Source: Clostridium acetobutylicum ATCC 824
GTDB lineage: Bacteria; Bacillota; Clostridia; Clostridiales; Clostridiaceae
Reading direction: 5' to 3'
Length of the DNA stretch: 64,000 bases
NCBI RefSeq assembly: GCF_000008765.1
Contig: NC_003030.1
Coordinates: 1,336,001-1,400,000 of the forward strand
Shown here: in pieces, positions 10,790 through 20,028 of the stretch
Layout: each line of letters opens with the position of its first letter
Numbering within the stretch: position 1 is the first letter of the stretch
Translations under genes and position numbers: made by a program
Notes under the pieces: generated by a model
What the model saw: the letters and a program-made list of their open reading frames with translations, nothing else
What the model was told of the DNA's origin: nothing
The model's database searches: none

Positions 10790-12417
10790 ATTTAAACAAA
10801 AAACCTACAGATTTATCAATAGAAAATATTTTGAGAAATAGAGGGATAAAAAATTTAAAACATTTTCTTAATCCATTACCTTCTGATTTCATTCCATTAA
10901 GTAAATTAAAAAGAATATTTGAAGCAGCAGAAATAATAATAAAAGGAATAAAAGAAAATAAGAAATTTACAATCTTCTATGATTGTGACTTAGATGGTAC
11001 TGCCGCAGGAACAATTATGAGAAAATATTTGTTGAACTTTACACCTAATGTTGATATTGCTTATAGTATTGGAAAAGAACATGGTTTAAGCAGTATTAAT
11101 TTAGATAATATTATCCAAAATACAGATATTTTAATTGCTGTAGACTCTAGTACAGGCAACCACAAGGAGCAAGATTATTTAAAACAAAATGGGGTTGAAG
11201 TTATAATATATGATCATCATGATGAGCCTAACAATCAGAATGTTTGTATTGTTAATAGTCAGTTTGAAGATTACCCAAATAAACAATTAAGTGGAGCAGG
11301 AGTAGTATGGAAAGGCTGTCTTGCTATAGATAGCCTAATGAAAACAAAATATGCTTTGAATTATGTTGATTTAGCAGCAGCAGGAATCTTAGCGGATGTA
11401 ATGGATGTTGGTGAATCATATATGGAGAACAGGTTAATTATAACTATGGGGTTTAAGCACCTTGTTAATGTTGGATTAAAGACTGCTATAGGAACGTATG
11501 ATTTTAATAGTACATCCATATTATTTTCTGTGGCACCGCTGGTAAATGCAGCTATAAGGATGAGAGAAAATAAAATAGCAATTGATTTTTTATTTGAAGA
11601 AGAAAAAAAACAGTCAAAAAAATTACTTAAAAAATTAAAAGAAATAAAGGAAAAGCAGAATAAGTTGGTTGATATATCTATGATCAATTTGGAATTTCAA
11701 ATGAAGCAAAATAACTCCGAAAACAAAAAAGTATCTTTTGGATTTGTTGAGAATAAAGGCATAGCTGGAGTTATTGCTACAAAAGTTTGTAGTAAATTTG
11801 ATAAGCCAGCAATAGTTTTAAGTTACCCAAATCCAGCAAAAGATTTTGATAAATATATAGGAAGTTTAAGGTCTAATATAGATTTTAAAACTATTGTAAA
11901 TAATACAAAATTAGCAAAATCACAAGGGCATGAAAGAGCAGCAGGAATAGAAATAAAAAAAGAAAATTTAGAAAAATTGCTTGATACATTAGAACAAAAA
12001 TTAAAAAATAAGGAGTTTAAAAAGGTAGATAAGTTTGACTTGTTAATAAAAGCAGAATTTTTAACATTAAATTTGATTAAGCAAATAGAGAAAATAAATA
12101 GGTTAACAGGTAAAAATTTTCAACCAATAAATGTGGTTTTGGAGAATGTTGTGCCAGTAGACTTTACCATAATGATAAAGAAGCATATAAAATTTAATTT
12201 TAGAGATATAGAGTTTGTATATTGGAATTCTATTGATAAAATACAAGACTTTAAGACTACTTGTAGCGGTTTGTATAGAAGTCTTAGTGTTATGGGAATA
12301 CCTCAAGTCTCATATTTTAGAGGAAGAGAGAAAAAGCAAATTATGATACAAGATTATAAAGATGTTAAAGATAACTTCGAATTTTTAAAAGGATATACAA
12401 CAGGAGATATATTATAA
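10771..12417 (+). CDS. recJ: RecJ-like single-stranded DNA exonuclease (DHH family)
   Basis: 548 residues. Motifs of the DHH phosphoesterase superfamily are clear: YDCDLDGTAAG, AVDSSTG and YDHHDEP, followed by a DHHA1-type domain (GHERAAGIEI). Such enzymes degrade single-stranded DNA 5' to 3' in recombination and repair. It is shorter than many cellular RecJ proteins and matches the pattern of SPbeta-type phages, which carry a RecJ-like gene next to helicase and polymerase genes. It starts at GTG 10771 within the primase gene. Confidence 0.85.
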   Translation: MEKQWVNLNKKPTDLSIENILRNRGIKNLKHFLNPLPSDFIPLSKLKRIFEAAEIIIKGIKENKKFTIFYDCDLDGTAAGTIMRKYLLNFTPNVDIAYSIGKEHGLSSINLDNIIQNTDILIAVDSSTGNHKEQDYLKQNGVEVIIYDHHDEPNNQNVCIVNSQFEDYPNKQLSGAGVVWKGCLAIDSLMKTKYALNYVDLAAAGILADVMDVGESYMENRLIITMGFKHLVNVGLKTAIGTYDFNSTSILFSVAPLVNAAIRMRENKIAIDFLFEEEKKQSKKLLKKLKEIKEKQNKLVDISMINLEFQMKQNNSENKKVSFGFVENKGIAGVIATKVCSKFDKPAIVLSYPNPAKDFDKYIGSLRSNIDFKTIVNNTKLAKSQGHERAAGIEIKKENLEKLLDTLEQKLKNKEFKKVDKFDLLIKAEFLTLNLIKQIEKINRLTGKNFQPINVVLENVVPVDFTIMIKKHIKFNFRDIEFVYWNSIDKIQDFKTTCSGLYRSLSVMGIPQVSYFRGREKKQIMIQDYKDVKDNFEFLKGYTTGDIL

Positions 12418-12561
12418 ATGAAAATAATGAGTAAGAAACTGTTCGTAGTCGGAACAATGACGATTATATCATTTTTTTCTGCTTTAATTCATTTGCAGAA
12501 CATGATATTTATAATATTTATTTTTATATATTTGCTTATGTTGCTTTTATTTATTAATTAA
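12418..12561 (+). CDS. Small membrane protein
   Basis: 47 residues starting at the base after the RecJ stop codon (TAA then ATG). It has two hydrophobic segments (roughly residues 9-23 and 28-46), so probably a two-pass membrane peptide. Function unknown; small phage membrane proteins can act in lysis or exclusion, but nothing here shows that. Confidence 0.5.
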   Translation: MKIMSKKLFVVGTMTIISFFSALIHLQNMIFIIFIFIYLLMLLLFIN

Positions 12562-12577
12562 TGTGGAGGGATAGAGA

Positions 12578-12679
12578 ATGAGTTTTACTAATGATGCTAA
12601 GATCAACTCTATTGTATACGCCCATTATGTGTGGAAGAAGGGAGAAAAAAATAAATTCGCACAAGTAAAAGTCATATAG
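12578..12679 (+). CDS. Very small phage ORF
   Basis: 33 codons from ATG 12578 behind a GGAGGG site, ending inside dispersed motif 3. Mixed polar composition, no motif. Good ribosome binding site is the main support. Confidence 0.4.
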   Translation: MSFTNDAKINSIVYAHYVWKKGEKNKFAQVKVI

Positions 12680-12697
12680 CTTATAGCAATTAGTATG
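12679..12697 (+). promoter_or_regulatory. Dispersed 19-bp motif, site 3
   Basis: Reads GCTTATAGCAATTAGTATG, with one mismatch (first base). It ends 18 bases before the preferred start of the 12716 gene. Confidence 0.7.
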
Positions 12698-12715
12698 AAA
12701 GGATCTGTTTTTAAG

Positions 12716-13078
12716 ATGTCTAATATAAACGCTATGTTGAAGCTTATAGATGGTATTACTTTTTTACCAGACAAAGATGATTTTTCAAAAGAGAAAATTC
12801 AAAGTACTTTTAAAAAGAAAATACACCCTAGACAAGTTATAAGTTTTCTTGAAGAGATTCCTATAAGCATATATAAGGTTAAATTCAGATATACAACTTT
12901 TCGAGGAAACAGGAGAGAAAAGGAGATGTATTTTTTAATAAAAACATATTCTCCAGAGGAAGATATGCAAAAATATTTGGATAAATATATAAATGATTTC
13001 AATAAAAAATTTCCTAATAGACAATTATCAAACGTTCAAATTCTTGATAGTTGTTGTAAAGGATTAGTAACTCTTTGA
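12716..13078 (+). CDS. Hypothetical phage protein
   Basis: About 120 residues. The frame is open from ATG 12695, but that codon is the last part of the dispersed motif, so ATG 12716 behind AAAGGA is preferred. Beta-rich centre (IPISIYKVKFRYTTFRG) and basic N-terminal half. No family recognised. Confidence 0.55.
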   Translation: MSNINAMLKLIDGITFLPDKDDFSKEKIQSTFKKKIHPRQVISFLEEIPISIYKVKFRYTTFRGNRREKEMYFLIKTYSPEEDMQKYLDKYINDFNKKFPNRQLSNVQILDSCCKGLVTL

Positions 13079-13333
13079 GTTACAATTTTGGTTTTATTCT
13101 CAAGTTCCTCACAAAGAGGTTGTATAGCAAAATAGTAATTTAGTCACTTATTATTTTGCAAAAAAAACAGGCTAAAACGTAAAAAACACGCCTAAGAATA
13201 TTCATTATTTTTACTTTAAGGCGGTAAGAGTGATGAGCATAGAAAATGCAAAAGATCATGAAACCAGATTAAAGGTAAGTATGTTTTAATCCTTATTTAG
13301 TTCAGACAATTTGAATTAAATAAGGTGGAGAAA
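13079..13333. other. Short intergenic stretch before PP-loop gene
   Basis: 255 bases without a convincing gene. A 20-codon frame starts at GTG 13230/ATG 13233 (MSIENAKDHETRLK) behind AAGGCGG, too short to claim. An imperfect inverted repeat at 13290-13324 (CCTTATTTAGTTCAGA with AATTAAATAAGG) lies directly before the next start codon. Confidence 0.4.
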
Positions 13334-14698
13334 ATGAAACCAATTTTTGAAGAAGAAAAGTTATTCTTTGAGAAAAAAACAGGAATAAAGATACCCAACA
13401 ATTGTTGGAGAAATGGAACAAAAATATATCTAAATTCAAGCAACAAAGAATTACTAATAAGATTTAAAATAGAAGATAATATTATAAAAATTGTTAAAAA
13501 CAACATATACAAATTTGAAAAAAATATAGTTGCTGTAAGAGATAAAAAGCAAGTAAAAGTACTTCACAATTATACATTAGAAGAAGAAATATCACTTAAT
13601 AAAAATAGGTTGATTTTTTTAGAGAATAGGTCAGTAAGTAAAAGTTTAAAATTTATAAAGAAATATAGGTATCACGAAAAAAGGTTAGCTCATTCAGGTG
13701 GAAAAGATAGTGATGTCTTATTCTATATTTTTGTAAATAAAATTTTACCATTGCTTAAAAACAAAGATTATAAAATTGATTTTAATAATACGACAAATGA
13801 TACAGCACAAACTTATTTACACATAAAAGAACTACCCAATGATAAGTTAAACATTCACAATCCCCAAAAAGGAATTATTGAATGGATAACCGAAGATAAA
13901 AATTATTTTCTTCCATGCGTTACAAATAGAAATTGTTGCAGTAATTACAAAGAAGGTAGGATGAAAGACTACTTGGATAAGGACAAAAAGTATTTGCTTA
14001 TTTTGGGGATGCGAAGAGATGAGTCTCCAGATAGATCAAAATATGATTATGATTTAAATAAATCAATGGGAGAGAAAAATAATGTTCCTGAGAATTGGAA
14101 AAGGTTTTTACCTATTCTTGAATGGACAGATATAGATATTTGGCTTTATATTCTTATGAATAATATAAAAGTAAATCATATGTACAAGCTAGGATATAAT
14201 CGCTGTGGATGTCTTATATGTCCTTTTCAAAGTGATTATATAGATTTATTAACTCAATATTTTTATCCTTTTCAATGGAGTAGATGGATGAAAATAGTTG
14301 AGAAGAATTACGAAGTATGTAGTGTAGGAAGTAATTTAAAATGGAGTTTAAAAGAATGGTTAGAAGGAAGATGGAAACAAGGTAAAAGCCAGATTTATGA
14401 AATTACAAAGCTCAAAATGACAAAAGAAAGAATCCAAAAAGTTATGAAATTACTTGGTATATCAGAAGAACTTGCTAAAAAATACTTTAAAAAAGAATGT
14501 TTTTGCTGTGGTAAAAAACTAAATCCAGAAGAGATTGGAATGTCGTTAAAAGTTGCAGGACAAGAAAAGGGATTCAGTAATGTTGCTGATGAAGATTATT
14601 TATGTAAGAAATGCTATTGCGATAAGTATAATATTGATAAAAAAACATTTAAGAATAAAGTTTTTAAGTATAGAAAAGATAAGTGCAGCCTATTTTAG
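13334..14698 (+). CDS. PAPS-reductase-like PP-loop protein with zinc ribbon
   Basis: 454 residues from ATG 13334 (GGTGGAG site). The PP-loop SGGKDSD near residue 122 binds ATP or an adenylated sulfate. Later blocks (LGMRRDESPDRSKYD, EWTDIDIWLYI, RCGCLICPFQS) match the phosphoadenylylsulfate-reductase/DndC-like family found in many phages. The C-terminus adds a four-cysteine ribbon (CFCCGKKL, CKKCYC). Family members move sulfur or activate substrates; DndC acts in DNA phosphorothioation. No other dnd genes are in the window, so the substrate is unknown. Confidence 0.75.
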   Translation: MKPIFEEEKLFFEKKTGIKIPNNCWRNGTKIYLNSSNKELLIRFKIEDNIIKIVKNNIYKFEKNIVAVRDKKQVKVLHNYTLEEEISLNKNRLIFLENRSVSKSLKFIKKYRYHEKRLAHSGGKDSDVLFYIFVNKILPLLKNKDYKIDFNNTTNDTAQTYLHIKELPNDKLNIHNPQKGIIEWITEDKNYFLPCVTNRNCCSNYKEGRMKDYLDKDKKYLLILGMRRDESPDRSKYDYDLNKSMGEKNNVPENWKRFLPILEWTDIDIWLYILMNNIKVNHMYKLGYNRCGCLICPFQSDYIDLLTQYFYPFQWSRWMKIVEKNYEVCSVGSNLKWSLKEWLEGRWKQGKSQIYEITKLKMTKERIQKVMKLLGISEELAKKYFKKECFCCGKKLNPEEIGMSLKVAGQEKGFSNVADEDYLCKKCYCDKYNIDKKTFKNKVFKYRKDKCSLF

Positions 14699-14716
14699 AA
14701 ATGAAAGGAGAAAAGG

Positions 14717-15274
14717 GTGAAGAGAACAATAAAGTTTATTAAAAGGATTTTTAAGTATAATAAAAATTATACTTTGGTGAAAAATTCGAAACAACTTTAT
14801 ATTTGTAATAATTTCGAAGCAAGAAATAGAAATAAAAACAATAAATATAAAATCCCATATGGTAAACCACAATGTCCTACATTTAAAGATGATAGATGTT
14901 GTGGTGGATGTTCTTTGATTCGTCAATGTGATAATGTTGTTGATTGCAATTGCAGTGGATTTGTTAAGTCAGCTATGGGTGGAACAGATAAAGATTATTA
15001 TATGAAGAAAAGTAGTAAGTATAGTGAATTAGGTAGGATAATAGGAGGTAAATTTGATTGGGATTATTTTCGATTAAATACGTTTAAGCAAGATATTAAA
15101 ACTAAAAAGTTTTTTGTGTTAGAAATTAATAATGTAAATTATATAGCAGAATCAAAATCAGGAGTGAACAATAAAGGGTTTTTTAAATGTTTTATAAAAG
15201 ATTTAAACTGTTATAAAAAAATAAGCTATAAAGATTTACCAATGCATTTTCACTTTATAAAACGTACAAAATAG
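14717..15274 (+). CDS. Cys-rich hypothetical phage protein
   Basis: 185 residues from GTG 14717, six bases after AAAGGAG. A cysteine cluster (CPTFKDDRCCGGCSLIRQC, then DCNCSG) suggests metal binding. It follows the PP-loop gene by 18 bases and may work with it, but this is position only. Confidence 0.55.
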   Translation: MKRTIKFIKRIFKYNKNYTLVKNSKQLYICNNFEARNRNKNNKYKIPYGKPQCPTFKDDRCCGGCSLIRQCDNVVDCNCSGFVKSAMGGTDKDYYMKKSSKYSELGRIIGGKFDWDYFRLNTFKQDIKTKKFFVLEINNVNYIAESKSGVNNKGFFKCFIKDLNCYKKISYKDLPMHFHFIKRTK

Positions 15275-15294
15275 CTAATTCGTGGAGATGATTT

Positions 15295-15375
15295 ATGTCA
15301 CATGAAGAACTAACTGTAAAAATATTTTTGGAAGTAGAGTCAAATAGGGGAGTACACTTTTTATTTGACTTATAA
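15295..15375 (+). CDS. Very small phage ORF
   Basis: 26 codons from ATG 15295 behind GTGGAGATG. Acidic and unremarkable; its last codons run into dispersed motif 4. Low support beyond the ribosome binding site. Confidence 0.35.
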   Translation: MSHEELTVKIFLEVESNRGVHFLFDL

Positions 15376-15386
15376 CGTTTAGTATG
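15368..15386 (+). promoter_or_regulatory. Dispersed 19-bp motif, site 4
   Basis: Reads ACTTATAACGTTTAGTATG, an exact match, preceded by TTG so that TTGACT could also be read as a -35 box with TAACAT 17 bases downstream. It lies 32 bases before the GIY-YIG gene. Confidence 0.75.
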
Positions 15387-15390
15387 ATAA

Positions 15391-15702
<312 letters not shown>

Positions 15703-15761
15703 CGTAGTAGACACTAAAAGCGTATAAAATACGAATTTTATAAGAAGGGAAGTGACAAACA

Positions 15762-15962
15762 ATAGATAACAAAGCGTTTATAAATCAATCAACCATTGAT
15801 AACTGGAATGCATTGAGTGGAAAAATAAAGCAAATAGAAAACCTCACAAAGTTATATAGTGACAATTTAAATTATAAGTTGGAAAAAATTTCTGATTCAC
15901 TATATAAGATGGAAAATGATTTAAGGTATAAAGGAGGTAATGGGAATGGGAAAGATAATTAG
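15762..15962 (+). CDS. Small coiled-coil protein with probable ATA start
   Basis: A 66-codon frame follows AAGGGA (15745-15750) and opens at ATA 15762 after an in-frame stop at 15753. No ATG, GTG or TTG occurs until TTG near 15813. The protein is a helical, Lys/Glu-rich peptide (KIKQIENLTKLYSDNL) of coiled-coil type. Its end overlaps the next gene by 17 bases, as in phage operons. Confidence 0.45.
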   Translation: MDNKAFINQSTIDNWNALSGKIKQIENLTKLYSDNLNYKLEKISDSLYKMENDLRYKGGNGNGKDN

Positions 15963-16131
15963 CTATAAAACTTATCTTAAGAATCTAGTTATTAAAGGAT
16001 ATAACCTAGAAATTCAAAAACAAAAGATATTACCTAAGTTAGAAGCAAGAATAAATAAATTACTTGAATGGGAAGATAATGCTGTTAGAAAGGAGATAAT
16101 AGATGATAAAGAGAAATATAAGTATAAATAG
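15946..16131 (+). CDS. Small hypothetical phage protein
   Basis: 61 residues from ATG 15946, eight bases after AAGGAGG; ATG 15940 is in frame but too close to that site. Basic and helical. Overlaps both neighbours in other frames. Confidence 0.5.
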   Translation: MGKIISYKTYLKNLVIKGYNLEIQKQKILPKLEARINKLLEWEDNAVRKEIIDDKEKYKYK

Positions 16132-16321
16132 GTTATCTGATTTAATATATTGTTCTGGTTTACTAAAACCATATATATTCAATGACATTTACCAAAGAGT
16201 CAGGGATTGGATTTATTCAGGAGGAACATTAAAAGATGATTATATAAAAAGACAATATAAATATGCTGAAAATGTTATTAATTATAGAAAAAATAAAAAA
16301 AGAAAAAATGTTTTAATTTAG
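16103..16321 (+). CDS. Small phage protein (DUF6877-like)
   Basis: 72 residues from ATG 16103 after AAGGAG, overlapping the upstream gene by 29 bases. The pattern YIFNDIYQRVRDWIYSGG then a repeat of YIKRQYKYAE resembles a small phage family of unknown function (DUF6877 by memory, not searched). Confidence 0.55.
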   Translation: MIKRNISINRLSDLIYCSGLLKPYIFNDIYQRVRDWIYSGGTLKDDYIKRQYKYAENVINYRKNKKRKNVLI

Positions 16322-16355
16322 AGATGAAATATTATAAAAGAGGGGAATAAGTTGA

Positions 16356-16958
16356 ATGATAAAAAAATTTAGTTTACTAGTTATTTCATTATTTTTTGCT
16401 TCACTTATAGCAGTTAGCATTAGCGCAAGGGGAGTTCATGGTGGGTTTCATTCTGGAAGTTTTCATAGTTCTTTTCATTCTTCATCAAGTCATATATCTA
16501 CACATTCATTTAGTAGTAAAAGTATTACTCATTCATCAGGTATAAAACATTCTACTTTAAGAAATGGATTTAAAACAGGAAACTTTAGTAAAGCACCAAA
16601 AACTAAAATAGCATCAAAGAAAAGTAAAAAAGCTAAAATACCTACTATTAAAAAACATGTTATAGTTAGGAAAAATATAAATGTTTATCACACTACTGTG
16701 GTTCATAATCACTATTACAATCATAACCATAGTCACTATAGTTATAATTCTTATGGTGGGTATAAAGGAAATTTTTGGAGTAATTATTTTTTATATAGAG
16801 CTATAACTCATAGTTCTCAACCTATTTATAACAATGGATATTATAGCTATAGGTCATATGTTGGTGTGAAATCGGTTATGTTTGATGTAATTACATTTAT
16901 AATAATTTTTATAATTGTAGCTGCTATTATAATTTTTATTAAAAAGAAAAGAAAATAA
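16356..16958 (+). CDS. Secreted His/Ser-rich single-pass membrane protein
   Basis: 200 residues. A Sec signal peptide (residues 1-23, cut likely after SARG or ISA) leads into a low-complexity region of HGGFH and SHSS repeats, a basic Lys-rich stretch, a second His/Tyr-rich block (HNHYYNHNHSHYSYNSY) and one C-terminal transmembrane helix (about residues 175-195) with a KKKRK tail. This puts the His-rich part outside the cell. It may be a lysogenic-conversion or superinfection-exclusion surface protein, or bind metals; neither is shown. Confidence 0.65.
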   Translation: MIKKFSLLVISLFFASLIAVSISARGVHGGFHSGSFHSSFHSSSSHISTHSFSSKSITHSSGIKHSTLRNGFKTGNFSKAPKTKIASKKSKKAKIPTIKKHVIVRKNINVYHTTVVHNHYYNHNHSHYSYNSYGGYKGNFWSNYFLYRAITHSSQPIYNNGYYSYRSYVGVKSVMFDVITFIIIFIIVAAIIIFIKKKRK

Positions 16959-17026
16959 AGTCTGAAATAAAATACTTTGTTTTAGTAATAGTAAGAGTAA
17001 AAATCTAACAAGGAAGTGTAAATAAT

Positions 17027-17317
17027 ATGAAAAAAACAAGAAAGCAAGAATTAGATAAATGTTTCATAAAGGCAAAAAATCAAGCTTATAGTTATGTTGC
17101 TGTAGTAATAAAAATAGAGGGCTTTCCTGTGCCAGAGATTATAGTAAATTATCAAGAAAATTTTGATAAGAAACAGGAGTATTATGATAAAACTTATGAT
17201 GATAATTTAAACCATAAATTTGCTAAAGGAATTAAGATTGTAGCAATTAGTGTAGCAAATGATTTAAGTGAATTCAAAGATTTATTTAAGCCCAACAAGA
17301 ATAAAAAAATAAAATGA
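17027..17317 (+). CDS. Hypothetical phage protein
   Basis: 96 residues from ATG 17027 behind AAGGAAG. Composition is alpha/beta (AVVIKIEGFPVPEIIVNY, then KIVAISVANDL), ending in a basic tail. No family recognised. Confidence 0.55.
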   Translation: MKKTRKQELDKCFIKAKNQAYSYVAVVIKIEGFPVPEIIVNYQENFDKKQEYYDKTYDDNLNHKFAKGIKIVAISVANDLSEFKDLFKPNKNKKIK

Positions 17318-17320
17318 TTT

Positions 17321-17361
17321 TTTATAATGTAATTAATTATTAACACTTAATACATTATAAA
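17321..17361 (+). promoter_or_regulatory. Hairpin at the ribosome binding site of the DUF1653 gene
   Basis: TTTATAATGTA and TACATTATAAA form a perfect 11-bp stem around a 19-base loop. The 3' arm ends in the AAAGGA ribosome binding site of the next gene, with no T-run after it, so it looks more like a translation-control hairpin than a terminator. Confidence 0.45.
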
Positions 17362-17370
17362 GGAAAGATG

Positions 17371-17889
17371 GTGATTGGATATATGGAATCAAATAAAAAT
17401 AATTCTAAATGGAAAGATATTTTAATGGATGGGGAAATACTCCAAATAGAAAATATCTTTAATGGAAGCCATAATAAGAAGAATAACGGTCTTATTATAT
17501 TTAAAATAAAAGATAAACTAGGAAACGTAAATAAACTTACTTTTGTTTCAAAAAGTGCTGATATGTCTATTCAAGTAGAAAAAGCAGAAAGGCTTATAAA
17601 AAAAGGATCATATTATAGGCATTTTAAAGGAAATTACTATAAAGTACTTTATATAGCTGAAAATAGTGAAGATAAGGAAAAGGTGGTAGTGTATCAGGCT
17701 ATGTATGGAGAAAAAAAAGTATACGTAAGACCTTTTAAAATGTTTATATCTAAAGTAGATCATTGCAAATATCCAGAAATTGAACAAGAATATAGGTTTA
17801 TGTCTATATCTGAATTGGAAAATCAATTTGGTACAAGTGTTGTAGCTAGTTGGAATATGCAAAATATCTATGTTGACCATACGATATAG
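17371..17889 (+). CDS. DUF1653-domain protein
   Basis: About 172 residues; GTG 17371 sits six bases after AAAGGA, while ATG 17368 is too close. The C-terminal half (GSYYRHFKGNYYKVLYIA, VVYQAMYG, YVRPFKMF) matches the DUF1653 pattern. The N-terminal half (FNGSHNKKNNGLIIFKIK) is a separate small domain. Cellular DUF1653 proteins are small and of unknown role. The gene is followed 30 bases later by nrdD. Confidence 0.65.
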   Translation: MIGYMESNKNNSKWKDILMDGEILQIENIFNGSHNKKNNGLIIFKIKDKLGNVNKLTFVSKSADMSIQVEKAERLIKKGSYYRHFKGNYYKVLYIAENSEDKEKVVVYQAMYGEKKVYVRPFKMFISKVDHCKYPEIEQEYRFMSISELENQFGTSVVASWNMQNIYVDHTI

Positions 17890-17919
17890 TTTTTAAAAAT
17901 GTAAGGAGGAGTTAGTTTA

Positions 17920-20019
17920 ATGATAAAAAAAGTTATAAAACGTGATGGTAGAGAAAAGGATTTTGATATATTAAGAATAGAACATGCAATAAAAAAAGCA
18001 GAAAAATCTATCGAAGTAAACGAATGTTGGGATGATGATGCTTTATGTGACATTTTGATGAAAATAGATGAAACAAACTTGAAAAAAATTGAAATTGAAA
18101 AAGTTCAAGATATAGTAATAGATGTCCTAAATAAATATAATAAAAATGTTGCAAAGGCTTATTCAGATTACAGAAAAGAAAGGACAAAAATAAGACAAGA
18201 TAAGTCTAATCTTATGAAGATTATAGACAAGATAGGGGTAGAAACCGATAGAGATAACGCTAATGTTGGGAATAATTTTAGTTCAAAGCTTCTTAGAATA
18301 GCGAGTGAATCTAATAAAGTTCATAACTTATTAAAAATGCCAAGGAAAATAGCTCAAGCGCATGAGAATGGAGACATTTATATTCATGATTTAGATAGCT
18401 ATAATTTAACTACAAACTGCCTTCATATTCCGACAAAAGAAGTTCTACAAAGTGGATTTAATACAGGTTATGGATATATAAAACCACCAAAGAGGATAGA
18501 ATCAGCTTCGGAACTTTCATGCATACTTCTACAATCAACGCAAAATGATATGTTTGGAGGTCAGTCACATCCTGATTTTGATAACGATATGGCTGAGTTT
18601 GTTGAGCCAACTAGACAGGAAATAAGAAAAAATCTTAGTGCAATTGGGAGAATAGATAATACAAGAATAGAAGAAGAATTAAAACATAGAATACATCAGG
18701 CTATGCAAGGTGTAATATATAATTTAAATACAATGCATAGTAGAGCTGGTTCACAAGTGCCATTTTCGTCTATAAATATTGGAATACCAAGATCTAAGGA
18801 TGCTGCACTTGTATGTAGAATATTTCTAGAGGAATATGAAAAAGGACTTGGAAATGGTGAACAGCCAATTTTTCCTAATATAATTTTTAGAGTTAAAAGT
18901 GGCGTGAATAGAAACGAAAATGATCCATACTATTATTTATTTAAACTAGCTTGTAGAGTCACAGCTAAAAGAATGAACCCTACATTTATGAATATAGATG
19001 CTGATTTTAATAAAGAGTATTATGATAAAGGTATAATACCAGCAACTATGGGATGTAGAACCTATGTATGTTCTAATATTAATGGTGAAGAAGGTTCAAT
19101 AGGACGAGGAAATATAGCACCTACAACTATTAACTTACCAAGACTAGGTATACTTGCAAAAGGTGATGTAGATAAATTCTTTGAACTTTTACATTCAAGA
19201 CTTGAAATCGCAAAAGAAAGCTTGCTTCACAGATATAGTGTGCTTAAAAAGTTAAAAGTTAAAGATTTACCATTTGTTATGGGACAAAGCCTTATGAAAG
19301 GTTCTGAAAATTTAAAATCAAATGACTCAATAGAACCAGTTTTAAGACAAGGAACTTGGGCTATTGGATTTATTGGACTTGCAGAAACACTTGTGGCACT
19401 TACAGGACATCATCATGGAGAAACAGAAGAAGCAAAAGAACTTGGATTTAAGATAATTTCATATATAAGAGATTATACGGATAAAATGACAAAAGAAATT
19501 AATCTAAATTGGAGCTGTTATGCTACACCAGCAGAGGGCTTGTCTGGAAAGTTTATAGCTAAAGATAAGATTCGTTTTGGAAACATAAAAGGCGTTACAG
19601 ACAAGGATTACTATACTAATAGTTATCATATACCAGTTAGTTTTGGTATATCTATAAAGAAAAAAATAAGTATTGAAGCACCTTATCACAAATTATGTAA
19701 TGGTGGACATATATCATATATAGAACTTGATGGTTATCCAAATGAAGAAACTGTAATGAATATAGTTAAATATGCTTATGAAAACACTAATATAAGTTAT
19801 ATTGGAATGAATTTTCATATAAGATATTGCAAGGACTGTGGAAAGTATTTGGATGCATCAGATATGAAGTGCAATAAGTGCGGAAGCCACGATATTCAGG
19901 GAATATCAAGAGTTACAGGATATTTAAGTTTAGATGAAAGATTTGGTGCTGGAAAAGCAGCAGAAAGAGCTGATAGAATATCACAAGTAACGGAAAAACA
20001 TATATATAGAGAGGAATAA
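17920..20019 (+). CDS. nrdD: Anaerobic ribonucleoside-triphosphate reductase (class III)
   Basis: 699 residues. Makes dNTPs from NTPs without oxygen by glycyl-radical chemistry. An ATP-cone (KRDGREKDFDILRIEHAI) opens the protein, the barrel follows (TTNCLHIP, TMGCRTYVCSNI), then a zinc site (CKDCGKYLDASDMKCNKCG) and the glycyl radical motif RVTGYL close to the C-terminus. The activase NrdG is not in the window; the host enzyme or another part of the prophage must provide it. dUTPase follows nine bases later. Confidence 0.93.
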   Translation: MIKKVIKRDGREKDFDILRIEHAIKKAEKSIEVNECWDDDALCDILMKIDETNLKKIEIEKVQDIVIDVLNKYNKNVAKAYSDYRKERTKIRQDKSNLMKIIDKIGVETDRDNANVGNNFSSKLLRIASESNKVHNLLKMPRKIAQAHENGDIYIHDLDSYNLTTNCLHIPTKEVLQSGFNTGYGYIKPPKRIESASELSCILLQSTQNDMFGGQSHPDFDNDMAEFVEPTRQEIRKNLSAIGRIDNTRIEEELKHRIHQAMQGVIYNLNTMHSRAGSQVPFSSINIGIPRSKDAALVCRIFLEEYEKGLGNGEQPIFPNIIFRVKSGVNRNENDPYYYLFKLACRVTAKRMNPTFMNIDADFNKEYYDKGIIPATMGCRTYVCSNINGEEGSIGRGNIAPTTINLPRLGILAKGDVDKFFELLHSRLEIAKESLLHRYSVLKKLKVKDLPFVMGQSLMKGSENLKSNDSIEPVLRQGTWAIGFIGLAETLVALTGHHHGETEEAKELGFKIISYIRDYTDKMTKEINLNWSCYATPAEGLSGKFIAKDKIRFGNIKGVTDKDYYTNSYHIPVSFGISIKKKISIEAPYHKLCNGGHISYIELDGYPNEETVMNIVKYAYENTNISYIGMNFHIRYCKDCGKYLDASDMKCNKCGSHDIQGISRVTGYLSLDERFGAGKAAERADRISQVTEKHIYREE

Positions 20020-20028
20020 AAATAAGTT

